Positions 1 to 6,699 are shown, counted from the stretch's first letter. The stretch: 13,343 nucleotides of DNA from Candidatus Merdenecus merdavium (GCA_018715425.1 DVLR01000226.1:1-13343); one strand, 5' to 3'. The notes: generated by a model from the sequence alone, not told the origin. Translations and numbers: made by a program.

Positions 1-354
1 ATGGCATAAAATAGCTACCACAAGTAGAATTGGAAGTATTGCATGAACTTTTTTTAGTGTCTTCAAGGAAGAGCCTGCTCGATTTTTTTTCATAACAATA
101 CCTATGATAGCTTGGACGTATAATACTAGTAATACTGCTATCCCTGTAATAAAGTTACCTATTGGAGCCGTGCTTAAATGACCAATTCCATGTATTGTCC
201 CAAAGATCAAAATAATAATTCCACAAGCAATATGTAGATTTGCCAGTGTCTTTGTGTAGGATGAAGGGGATTTACCCTGTCGTATTTGATGACGCTCCAC
301 CTTATACAAAATAAAAACTATAACCATTAAAATCAGTAGTTTTACAATTTTCAT
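1..354 (-). CDS. Putative heme-b-binding membrane protein, 3'-truncated by window edge
   Basis: The frame stays open from an ATG at 354-352 to the window edge, giving 118 codons without a stop. The product begins MKIVKLLILMVIVF and shows four hydrophobic segments at about residues 3-17, 41-60, 66-88 and 104-118. His41 and His55 lie in segment 2 and His104 and His118 in segment 4, so each pair is exactly 14 residues apart. That is how cytochrome-b-type four-helix bundles hold hemes between two helices (known for b561/bc1-like and ferric-reductase-like proteins); heme binding here is inference. His59 is an extra His near the membrane face. An AAGGAGG site lies only 2 nt before the ATG, tighter than usual, and a TATAAT-like -10 lies at 386-381. 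The gene lies 111 bp behind the TetR-type regulator on the same strand, so that regulator may control it. I do not recognise a named family with certainty. Confidence 0.7.
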   Translation of the reverse strand, partial: MKIVKLLILMVIVFILYKVERHQIRQGKSPSSYTKTLANLHIACGIIILIFGTIHGIGHLSTAPIGNFITGIAVLLVLYVQAIIGIVMKKNRAGSSLKTLKKVHAILPILLVVAILCH

Positions 355-380
355 TGCCTCCTTATTCTTCGTTCATTTTT

Positions 381-386
381 ATTATA
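381..386 (-). promoter_or_regulatory. Candidate -10 box for the membrane protein
   Basis: TATAAT reads on the minus strand at 386-381, about 27 nt before the ATG. No good -35 lies at 16-18 bp spacing (TGTACT at 17 bp is the best available). The inverted pair ACACT (407-411) and AGTGT (426-430), 14 bp apart, lies just upstream and could be an activator or TetR-type site. This is weak evidence. Confidence 0.35.
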
Positions 387-446
387 GGAAGATCAGGAGC
401 ACAAGTACACTACACAAATTTAAAAAGTGTTCGGATATAAAAACTC

Positions 447-462
447 GTCTTAAGAATAAGAC
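447..462 (-). terminator. Weak hairpin after the TetR gene (terminator or operator)
   Basis: GTCTTA (447-452) and TAAGAC (457-462) form a perfect 6-bp inverted repeat around AGAA. On the minus strand it lies just past the TetR-type stop and is followed three bases later by TTTTT. The stem is short and AT-rich, so it could equally be a regulator binding site in front of the downstream membrane-protein gene. Confidence 0.35.
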
Positions 463-465
463 CAG

Positions 466-1002
466 TTAAATGACACTCATTGTATTTTCTAAGGCAGACA
501 CAACAATTTGATTTAATTTTTGTACATCTACTTTATCTGGACATTTTAACCAGTAGGAGTATGCTCCTATTACTGCAGAAGCAATGGTTTCTGATATTAA
601 TTCATAATTAGAAATGACACTTTTTTGAGGAAAACGTAGTAAAAAGTGATTTTTTATTGCATCTTTCCATTTGACAATAAAGCGAACATTGGGTTGAATA
701 ATTAAAAAAGCATAAATATCACTCCAATGTTCCTTGATGTAATGAAAGGTCTCAGTGAGAAAAATAGAAAAATCCATTTCTTCCATATTTCCTTTTGAAA
801 CATCTTGAGCAATGGTGGTAATACCTTTGATCAACGTATCCTCTATTTCCTCTTTTAGTTCATCAATATTCTCATAATAAGAATAAAAAGTAGTTCTTGC
901 TACAGGAGTGTTTGCACATAAGGATTTTACCGTAATGCGGCTATAATCTTTTTGAGTATATTCAATTAAAAATTCTCTTTGTATCATTTCTTTCGTCGTC
1001 AA
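466..1002 (-). CDS. TetR/AcrR-family transcriptional regulator
   Basis: The 178-residue product has the size and layout of TetR regulators: an N-terminal helix-turn-helix at about residues 20-45, then a helical ligand-sensing domain. The recognition part, VARTTFYSYYENIDELKEEI, closely matches the family's R-x-TFY-x-YF-x-x-K/N-x-x-L signature. The start is a TTG at 1002-1000, chosen because a strong GGAGG lies 7 nt upstream; the internal ATG five codons later is less well placed. The gene is divergent from the Fur-type gene across 168 bp and lies upstream of the heme-like membrane protein on the same strand. The usual role is repression of a neighbouring gene released by a small ligand. The ligand cannot be read from the sequence, and the C-terminal domain matches nothing specific that I can name. 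Confidence 0.85.
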   Translation of the reverse strand: MTTKEMIQREFLIEYTQKDYSRITVKSLCANTPVARTTFYSYYENIDELKEEIEDTLIKGITTIAQDVSKGNMEEMDFSIFLTETFHYIKEHWSDIYAFLIIQPNVRFIVKWKDAIKNHFLLRFPQKSVISNYELISETIASAVIGAYSYWLKCPDKVDVQKLNQIVVSALENTMSVI

Positions 1003-1106
1003 TGTGTTCCCTCCAAAGTTATCATTAATTAAATGTTATCATATTTACGCAAATAAGCAATAGAGTCCTTATGATAGGAAAAACTATAGATTTATCATAA
1101 ATACTA

Positions 1107-1135
1107 TTGACATATCATTCTTATTAGGATATAAT
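1107..1135 (+). promoter_or_regulatory. Sigma-A promoter of the Fur/PerR-type gene
   Basis: TTGACA at 1107-1112 and TATAAT at 1130-1135 are both perfect consensus hexamers, separated by exactly 17 bp. Transcription would begin near 1142, about 29 nt before the ATG at 1171. Confidence 0.85.
1112..1126 (+). promoter_or_regulatory. Candidate Per/Fur box inside the promoter spacer
   Basis: ATATCATTCTTATTA matches the Bacillus Per-box consensus TTATAATNATTATAA at 10 of 14 informative positions, five in each half. It lies between the -35 and -10, where binding would block RNA polymerase, consistent with negative autoregulation by the encoded Fur-type protein. The target is inferred. Confidence 0.4.
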
Positions 1136-1170
1136 ACTGTTAAAGAAAACAAACCAATAAGGATGATAAA

Positions 1171-1554
1171 ATGAGGAATAAACGTAAAACCATTCAGCGA
1201 TCATTAATTCTTGAAACAGTACAAGAATTAGGGTGTCATGCCACCGCTGATGAGGTCTTTCATAGAATTGTGGAAAAACACCCAAATATTAGCAGAGGAA
1301 CGGTATATAGGAATTTGAATCTATTATCAGATATGGGAGAAATTCGTAAAGTTCAGATTCCAGGCGGTGCCGATCGTTTCGATCATGAAAGTCACATGCA
1401 TTACCATGCAAAATGCGAAAAGTGTGGTCGAGTTTTTAATGTAGAAATGGATGTTATCAAAGATTTGGAAAAAAACATTAAAAATACTCACGGATTTCAG
1501 TTTACTGGACATCATCTAATTTTCACGGGTATATGTCCTGATTGTAATACATGA
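1171..1554 (+). CDS. Fur-family metalloregulator, PerR-like
   Basis: The 127-residue product has the Fur fold order: a winged helix (residues about 8-63, with recognition stretch SRGTVYRNLNLL at 41-52), then the metal-binding dimerisation domain. Aligned by eye to Bacillus subtilis PerR, His23, Asp71, His77 and His79 match regulatory ligands His37, Asp85, His91 and His93. Cys82/Cys85 and Cys122/Cys125 match the structural zinc site. The fifth regulatory position (PerR Asp104, Glu in Fur) is Asn90 here, so metal or peroxide sensing may differ. PerR proteins repress peroxide-stress and iron genes until iron-catalysed His oxidation releases them; that role is inferred. The start is ATG with AAGGA 7 nt upstream. 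The protein is shorter at its N-terminus than Bacillus PerR. The gene has its own strong promoter and is probably autoregulated. Confidence 0.88.
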   Translation: MRNKRKTIQRSLILETVQELGCHATADEVFHRIVEKHPNISRGTVYRNLNLLSDMGEIRKVQIPGGADRFDHESHMHYHAKCEKCGRVFNVEMDVIKDLEKNIKNTHGFQFTGHHLIFTGICPDCNT

Positions 1555-1598
1555 TGAATGAAAAATGTTTGTCTGTACAACTTATTGGTATGGGTATT

Positions 1599-1675
1599 AT
1601 AGGTACAGGTAAACCCCACTATGTGCGCATACGGGAGCATAAATCACCCGTAAATATAAAATAAAAAAGGAGAAA
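1599..1675 (+). promoter_or_regulatory. Structured leader before the PTPS-like gene (possible preQ1-type element)
   Basis: Three short stems follow one another: ATAG (1599-1602) with CTAT (1619-1622), TATG (1620-1623) with CATA (1628-1631), and TACGGG (1630-1635) with CCCGTA (1647-1652). The first two compete for the same bases. The last hairpin has an 11-nt loop with C at loop position 10, then a long A-rich tail running into the GGAG ribosome-binding site. Class I preQ1 riboswitches share this outline: a roughly 5-bp G-rich stem, an 11-nt loop with a ligand-pairing C at loop position 10, and an A-rich tail ending at the SD. The conserved pseudoknot bases (loop CUAG-like, tail CUAA-like) are not evident, so riboswitch identity is a guess. 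Confidence 0.25.
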
Positions 1676-1679
1676 GATT

Positions 1680-2249
1680 ATGAGAAGTTTTACTACGTTT
1701 GATTTGCAATATGCACACAGGTTTTTTGGATTCAAAGGAGAAGCACAGTATTTACATGGACATACGGGAGTACTAACCATTGAAGTTGAAGATTCTGTGA
1801 ATATGGGAGTCAATATGGTATATCCTTGTAATGAAATTGAGAAAACGGCTTGGGAAGTACTACAAAACTTTGACCATGCGTTGGTTTTAAGAGAAGATGA
1901 TCCGTTGCTACCTGCGATTCTTGGAGTTTATGAAGAACAAGGAATTAAAGATGGTGCTCCAACCAATAAGCAAAAAGGTCCAGCTTTTAAAACAGAACTT
2001 GCAACAGCATATCCAGAATGTCGTTTGGTTGTTACGAAAGAAACCATGACCGTTGAAGGTATGATCAAAATCGTTTATGACTTACTAAAAGACAAACTAA
2101 ATATTGCTAAAATCACATTTACAAGTGGTGTAAATGGCGCCATAGAAGAATACGAACCTCAAAAGGACAGAATAGAGCGTTGTCCATTGTGCGGTATTAC
2201 GTTAAACGAAAATGGTGTATGTCCTAAATGTGGATACAAGAAATCATAA
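1680..2249 (+). CDS. 6-pyruvoyl-tetrahydropterin synthase (QueD/PTPS)-like protein with C-terminal zinc ribbon
   Basis: The 189-residue product shows the PTPS/QueD fold signature. The zinc triad is His13 (YAHRF), His26 and His28 (LHGH), with Asp65-His66 in NFDHALVL and glutamates at 126 and 157. Family members act on dihydroneopterin triphosphate, giving 6-carboxytetrahydropterin for queuosine or pyruvoyl-tetrahydropterin. Usually a catalytic Cys lies four residues before the first His of HGH; here that position is Ala22, with Glu21 beside it. PTPS-III enzymes use Glu near this site, so Glu21 might substitute, but its spacing is not clearly right. Residues 168-184 add CPLC and CPKC, a zinc ribbon absent from E. 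coli QueD (about 120 aa), and residues 70-115 form an insertion. The start is ATG with AAAGGAG close upstream. No other queuosine or folate genes lie nearby, so the pathway is uncertain. Confidence 0.75.
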   Translation: MRSFTTFDLQYAHRFFGFKGEAQYLHGHTGVLTIEVEDSVNMGVNMVYPCNEIEKTAWEVLQNFDHALVLREDDPLLPAILGVYEEQGIKDGAPTNKQKGPAFKTELATAYPECRLVVTKETMTVEGMIKIVYDLLKDKLNIAKITFTSGVNGAIEEYEPQKDRIERCPLCGITLNENGVCPKCGYKKS

Positions 2250-2290
2250 AATTTCATAGCTCATCTTTCATTTTGAAATTAAGTTAAAAG

Positions 2291-2340
2291 AAAGCAGGGA
2301 CTCGCTGCAAATGTTGCATGGAGTCCCTGCTTTATTCTCT
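2291..2340. terminator. Bidirectional rho-independent terminator between convergent genes
   Basis: AAAGCAGGGACTC (2291-2303) pairs perfectly with GAGTCCCTGCTTT (2321-2333), a 13-bp stem. A second stem, TGCAA/TTGCA (2306-2310 with 2314-2318), lies inside the loop. T-rich tails follow on both strands, so it can end both the PTPS-like transcript and the long dctP-to-lacI transcript. Confidence 0.9.
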
Positions 2341-2347
2341 TTAAATA

Positions 2348-3427
2348 TTAAAAATCAGTGGTACGCCTCTTGACTATATTGCAAGGGACACTGATATAGG
2401 AATCAATTTCTTCCCCTTTTTCTAGGAGTTTAATCATGTGATCTATGGTTGTTTTACATAGGACTCCTAGTTTACTATCTACAGATGTCATCTCAGGTTC
2501 ACACCCAATTGCAAGGATGGAATCATTATAACCAGAGATTGACAAGTCCTCTGGCACGGAGATGCCTTTTATTTTTGCATACTTTAATGCTCCAATGGCA
2601 ATTCCATCATCGGTTGCAACGACACTATCAAATTCCAGGTTCTTATAAGCAAGGAGTAGATCACGTGTATATTCAATATCGTTTCTAGTCTTGAATTTTA
2701 ATTCTCCTCTAATGGGATATCCAGCAGCCGATAAAGCAGCTTCATATCCAGCCATCTTTTGCCTTGCACTGAAGGAATCTGAATTAAACATAAAAAGAAT
2801 TCGCTTCTTCCCTCGTTCTATAAATCTTCTTGTTACTTCAAAAGTGGCGTGGAAATCATCTGCACAGGCACAGTATATATTATTTCCATCTACACAACCG
2901 TTAATCATGAACACAGGGGTTGTCTTTGCAGCTTCACGGATATAATCGGTATCAAATTCGTTTTTTCCATTTCCTGCGAAAACGGACCCGACTAGGACCA
3001 AGGTATCAATCCTTTTGGATAGCATCAGCTTTACGTAAGCTTCTCGTTCTTTTTGTTCATGGCCACTGCAGCCTAGAATACAGTTATATCCATAATAATG
3101 GAGATTTTTTTCTAGATATGCAACGGCTCTTGACATGTAATGATCTTCAATATTGGGGGATATGATTCCCACTGTCTTCATAGAATCCAATCCCAGACCT
3201 CTAGCAAATACATTTGGTGTATATTCGTGTTCCTGCATGATTGCAAGAACCTTTTCTTTTGTCTTTGGACTAACTTTCGGGCTTCCATTTACAACCCTTG
3301 ATACAGTTGCAATGGAAACACCAGAAAGTTTAGCAATGTCATATATATTTATAGCCTTATCCTCTCTTCCTGATTCCTTAAAAACAGATAGATCAAAAAC
3401 GATTCTTTCAGAATCTAGAATTATCAT
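2348..3427 (-). CDS. LacI-family transcriptional repressor of the uronate locus
   Basis: A LacI helix-turn-helix lies at residues 27-48 (NIYDIAKLSGVSIATVSRVV), followed by hinge residues up to about 80. A periplasmic-binding-protein-like effector domain (about 84-355) includes SVVATDDGIAIGALKYAK and VPEDLSISGYND, both typical of the family. The gene is the last of the dctPQM-uxaC unit, 23 bp after uxaC. It is the obvious candidate to bind the twin TGTAAGCCCTTACA sites in front of both uronate arms, with a uronate or pathway intermediate as inducer (inference). The start is unclear. The ATG at 3427 has no good SD and adds 25 residues before the usual LacI start. The family-typical start falls on an ATA codon at 3352-3350, preceded at 8 nt by AGAGG (3365-3361). 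No ATG, GTG or TTG lies in frame between the two. Confidence 0.9.
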   Translation of the reverse strand: MIILDSERIVFDLSVFKESGREDKAINIYDIAKLSGVSIATVSRVVNGSPKVSPKTKEKVLAIMQEHEYTPNVFARGLGLDSMKTVGIISPNIEDHYMSRAVAYLEKNLHYYGYNCILGCSGHEQKEREAYVKLMLSKRIDTLVLVGSVFAGNGKNEFDTDYIREAAKTTPVFMINGCVDGNNIYCACADDFHATFEVTRRFIERGKKRILFMFNSDSFSARQKMAGYEAALSAAGYPIRGELKFKTRNDIEYTRDLLLAYKNLEFDSVVATDDGIAIGALKYAKIKGISVPEDLSISGYNDSILAIGCEPEMTSVDSKLGVLCKTTIDHMIKLLEKGEEIDSYISVPCNIVKRRTTDF

Positions 3428-3450
3428 AAGATACTATATCACCAATATTT

Positions 3451-4857
3451 TTATAGGTCAAATCCAAAATATTTCACTGCATTATGATAGGAGATTCCAC
3501 TAACAATCTTCTCTAAAACCTTGTAATCTGCAGGATATTCTCCATTTTCTACCCATTCGCCAATCATTTCGCATAGGATTCTTCTAAAATATTCATGTCT
3601 TGTATAAGATAAAAAGCTTCTAGAATCTGTTAGCATACCGATAAAGTTTCCAAGTAGTCCAAGGTTTGCAAGAGAGGTTAACTGGTTAATCATTCCCTGT
3701 TTATGGTCATTAAACCACCATGCGCTACCTTGTTGGATCTTACCTGCGGCTTCTGTTCCTTGGAAACATCCAAGAATGGTTCCAATGGCTTCGTTATCAT
3801 TAGGATTTAAAGAATATAAAATGGTCTTTGGAAGCTCATCTGTTGCAATAAGAGAATTCAAAAAATCAGCGGTTTCAGCACTTGGTGCATAGTTGTTAAT
3901 ACAATCATATCCAGTATCTGGACCCAAGCGATCATACATCAATTTGTTATTATCCCTCTTGCAGCCGTAATGGATCTGCATGACCCAATTTTTCTTATGA
4001 TAAGTTTTCCCAGCAAACTGCATGAATGCTGTCTTGAACATCATCTCTTCTTCTCTAGTGATGGCCTCTTTATTTAGACTTTTCTTAAAAATTTCTTCTA
4101 TCTTTTCTTCAGATGCTGGAGCATACATAATATACTCTAAAGCATGATCAGATACAGAGCATCCCATAGAATCGAAGAATTCTATCCTTTTTAAAAGTGC
4201 TTCTTTTAAATCTGTAAAGCTCTTTACTTCAACACCGCTAACATCGGATAATGTTTTGATGTAATCTACATAATCTGGCTTTTCTAGATTCATTGCTTTG
4301 TCTGGTCTCCATGCAGGAAGTACTTGCACATTAAAGGTATCATCCTCTGCAATGATTTTATGCCATTTCAGATCATCTACAGGATCATCAGTGGTACAAA
4401 TGAGTTTCACCTTTGATTTGCGGATAATATTTCGAACGGTCATATCATCTTGTTGCAGTTTTTCATTACAAAGATTCCAAACTTCTTCGGCCGTTTCTTT
4501 GCTAAGATGGCCTGTATATCCAAAATATCTTTGAAGCTCTAAGTGACTCCAGTGATACAGTGGGTTTCCAATTGCCATCTCTAGGGTTTCTGCCCATTTT
4601 TCGAATTTTTCCCAGTCTGTTGCTTCGCCAGTGATATAGTATTCATCTACACCGTTGGATCTCATCTGACGCCACTTGTAGTGGTCTCCTCCAAGCCACA
4701 CTTGAGTAATATTATCGAATTTTTTATCCTCTGCGATTTCTTGAGGATTAATATGGCAGTGATAATCTACAATAGGCATATGTTCTGCGTATTCGTGAAA
4801 TAACTTCTGTGATGTTTCTGTTGATAAGAGAAAGTCTTTATCCATAAAATTTTTCAT
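3451..4857 (-). CDS. uxaC: Uronate isomerase (glucuronate isomerase)
   Basis: The 468-residue product matches the usual UxaC length and is recognisable throughout. The N-terminus holds PIVDYHCHINPQEIAEDKKF, with the metal-binding His33-x-His35 of the amidohydrolase-like fold. WLGGDHYKWRQMRSNGV, CTTDDPVDDLKWH, the QIHYG motif and SARSFLSYTRHEYFRR-like residues (here TDSRSFLSYTRHEYFRR) follow in the family order. UxaC interconverts D-glucuronate with D-fructuronate and D-galacturonate with D-tagaturonate in the cytoplasm (EC 5.3.1.12). With uxaA and uxaB present and uxuA/uxuB absent, the galacturonate branch is the better supported use. The start is ATG with AAGGAG 7 nt upstream. The gene lies 28 bp after dctM and 23 bp before the LacI-type gene, so all are probably one transcript. 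Confidence 0.96.
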   Translation of the reverse strand: MKNFMDKDFLLSTETSQKLFHEYAEHMPIVDYHCHINPQEIAEDKKFDNITQVWLGGDHYKWRQMRSNGVDEYYITGEATDWEKFEKWAETLEMAIGNPLYHWSHLELQRYFGYTGHLSKETAEEVWNLCNEKLQQDDMTVRNIIRKSKVKLICTTDDPVDDLKWHKIIAEDDTFNVQVLPAWRPDKAMNLEKPDYVDYIKTLSDVSGVEVKSFTDLKEALLKRIEFFDSMGCSVSDHALEYIMYAPASEEKIEEIFKKSLNKEAITREEEMMFKTAFMQFAGKTYHKKNWVMQIHYGCKRDNNKLMYDRLGPDTGYDCINNYAPSAETADFLNSLIATDELPKTILYSLNPNDNEAIGTILGCFQGTEAAGKIQQGSAWWFNDHKQGMINQLTSLANLGLLGNFIGMLTDSRSFLSYTRHEYFRRILCEMIGEWVENGEYPADYKVLEKIVSGISYHNAVKYFGFDL

Positions 4858-4885
4858 TGTTTTTCTCCTTTATATTTTAATATTT

Positions 4886-6193
4886 TTAGATGTATCCCAT
4901 TAGTTTTGGAAGCCATAAGCTAAGGGATGGAATATATGTTACGAACATTAATACAACGAAGATTGCCGCAAAGTATATCAGTAGCTGTTTAAATACGGTT
5001 TCAATTTTTACTTTTCCTACTTTAACTCCAACAAATAATGTAGTTCCAACCGGAGGTGTAATGGTACCAATACATAAGTTAAAGATCATCATAATACCAA
5101 AATGAATCACATTCATTCCAAGTGCAGTACATACAGGAAGGAAGATCGGTGTAAAAATTAAGCAGGCTGGTGTCATATCCATAAAGGTACCAACGATCAA
5201 TAGTATAATATTAATGAGGAACAGAATGACAAATTTATTGCTGCTCACAGAAAGAAGTGCTTTGGATACCAGTGCTGGTATGTTTGTAAATGCCATGATC
5301 CATGACATAATACTAGAAACACCAATTAAGAAGATGATAATACCAGTCATTTCAGCACTTTCTTTTAAAATTTGAGGAATTTCTTTAAGAGTAATGGATT
5401 TGTATGCAAAAAGTGATAAACATAAGCTATAAACTACGGCCACTACAGATCCTTCGGTTGCTGTAAATACACCAAAGATAATTCCGCCAATTACAATAAT
5501 AATCAACAATAAACATGGTAATGCTTGAAGAATAATCTTTCCAGCTTCTTTGGCAGTAAATTTTACTTTTGCACGATATCCTTTTTTCCTTGCAATAAAA
5601 TAGATGACTAACATACAAGCAAGACCCCATAGGATTCCTGGTATATATCCTGCCATAAAGAGTGCTGCTACGGATGTTCCACCACTAACAAGGGAGAAGG
5701 TAATCATAACATTTGATGGAGGAATCAAAAGTCCAGTAGGTGCAGTTGCGATATTAGCGGCTGCGGAGAAATTCGGATCATATCCTTCTTCTTTTTCAAT
5801 AGGTCCAATAATAGAACCCATAGCAGAAGCAGCAGCTGTACCAGAACCAGAGATAGCTCCAAATAACATGTTAGCTAATGCATTTGTCTGGGCAAGAGCA
5901 CCAGGAGCACGACCTGTAATTAATTTTGCAAGATTAATCAATCTGATTGCTATACCACCTTTATTCATAATATTACCAGCTAGAATAAAAAAGGGAATTG
6001 CAAGCAGGCTGAATACGGAAATACCTGAAAAAATCCTCTGGCAAGCTGTCAATACAGCTACATCCACATTCATCACTGGAAGAATGGCACATACAGATGA
6101 TACACCTAGAGCAACCGCAATGGGTACACCTGCCATTAGCATAATGACTAATAAGATTAATATAATCAATCCCGATTGTAACGCAATACTCAT
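4886..6193 (-). CDS. dctM: TRAP transporter large permease subunit (DctM family)
   Basis: The 435-residue, highly hydrophobic protein has about a dozen membrane segments. It carries DctM landmarks: the N-terminal AGVPIAVALG helix, IFSGISVFSLLAIPFFILAG, the glycine/alanine-rich GAISGSGTAAASAMGSI (about residues 113-129), PPSNVMITFSLVSGGTS, and FNLCIGTITPPVGTTLFVG near the C-terminus. It is the ion-coupled translocation subunit of a tripartite ATP-independent periplasmic-type transporter, here in the cytoplasmic membrane of a Gram-positive. It works with the small subunit 5 bp upstream and the binding lipoprotein. An AGGAGG inside the end of dctQ lies 11 nt before the ATG. The substrate is most likely a hexuronate by context. 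Confidence 0.95.
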   Translation of the reverse strand: MSIALQSGLIILILLVIMLMAGVPIAVALGVSSVCAILPVMNVDVAVLTACQRIFSGISVFSLLAIPFFILAGNIMNKGGIAIRLINLAKLITGRAPGALAQTNALANMLFGAISGSGTAAASAMGSIIGPIEKEEGYDPNFSAAANIATAPTGLLIPPSNVMITFSLVSGGTSVAALFMAGYIPGILWGLACMLVIYFIARKKGYRAKVKFTAKEAGKIILQALPCLLLIIIVIGGIIFGVFTATEGSVVAVVYSLCLSLFAYKSITLKEIPQILKESAEMTGIIIFLIGVSSIMSWIMAFTNIPALVSKALLSVSSNKFVILFLINIILLIVGTFMDMTPACLIFTPIFLPVCTALGMNVIHFGIMMIFNLCIGTITPPVGTTLFVGVKVGKVKIETVFKQLLIYFAAIFVVLMFVTYIPSLSLWLPKLMGYI

Positions 6194-6198
6194 ATCTC

Positions 6199-6699
6199 TT
6201 AAACCTCCTCTTTCTTCGGATCAATCTGTCCAGTAGATAAACCTATGATATTTAAGATGCCGTAAATGGTGATTAAAATACCACAGATTGGTATCACAGA
6301 ATATACGACTCCCATCATAATTCCTAGGGAAGCTGTCTTTTGAGTCATGGTAAGTCCCATAATGTTGAAACCACCATAGATCAATACGATAGCAGCAAAG
6401 GCTACAATCAGCGCTTCAATTACAATTTCAAGAACTTTCCTCTTTGAAGTAGGAAGTTTATCTACGATAAAGGACATTCTCATATGGTCGCGTTTTCCAA
6501 ACACTAAAGCAGATGAAAACATGGCCATCCATGCAAAGGTATAGGTTAATAATTCTTCTGATATGGTACTTGGATTGTTAAATATGAATCTTGTAATAAT
6601 CTGATAGCTTCCTACCACTACCATAGCTGCAAAAAGGAAGATGCAGATTCCGCTTACGACGGTATCCAGCCCTTTTCTTACTTTATTCAGTACTTCCAT
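6199..6699 (-). CDS. dctQ: TRAP transporter small permease subunit (DctQ family)
   Basis: The 166-residue protein has four predicted membrane helices at about residues 16-38, 49-70, 89-110 and 130-152. The conserved DctQ stretch RFIFNNPSTISEELLTYTFAW leads into FGKRDHMRM, with the acidic EE pair and the His typical of the family. It is thought to act as a scaffold between binding protein and large permease. Its ATG overlaps the dctP stop by one base (TAATG), which suggests translational coupling, and only 5 bp separate it from dctM. The C-terminal tail is charged and cytoplasmic. Confidence 0.93.
   Translation of the reverse strand: MEVLNKVRKGLDTVVSGICIFLFAAMVVVGSYQIITRFIFNNPSTISEELLTYTFAWMAMFSSALVFGKRDHMRMSFIVDKLPTSKRKVLEIVIEALIVAFAAIVLIYGGFNIMGLTMTQKTASLGIMMGVVYSVIPICGILITIYGILNIIGLSTGQIDPKKEEV

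Larger units (their letters stand above)
1018..1169. promoter_or_regulatory. Cluster of six TATCAT motifs between TetR and Fur-type genes
   Basis: TATCAT, or its complement ATGATA, occurs six times between the divergent genes: 1020-1025, 1037-1042, 1071-1076 (complement), 1093-1098, 1113-1118 and 1163-1168 (complement). The first two are an exact GTTATCAT direct repeat 17 bp apart. Fur and PerR boxes are built from NATWAT-like units, so this may be an extended Fur/PerR target controlling both genes. The region is very AT-rich, so some copies are expected by chance. Confidence 0.35.

Noticed and set aside
407..430. ACACT/AGTGT inverted repeat as a TetR operator
   Set aside because: The arms are only 5 bp with a 14-bp spacer, too weak to list separately; it is mentioned under the candidate -10 box.
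3153..3503. Plus-strand frame across the LacI-type/uxaC junction
   Set aside because: Its sequence is the complement of conserved LacI-type coding sequence, and no ribosome-binding site or family match was seen.
5604..6236. Plus-strand open frame of 210 codons antisense to dctM
   Set aside because: It lies wholly opposite a clearly recognised TRAP permease, has no family resemblance, and long antisense frames are expected opposite such codon use.
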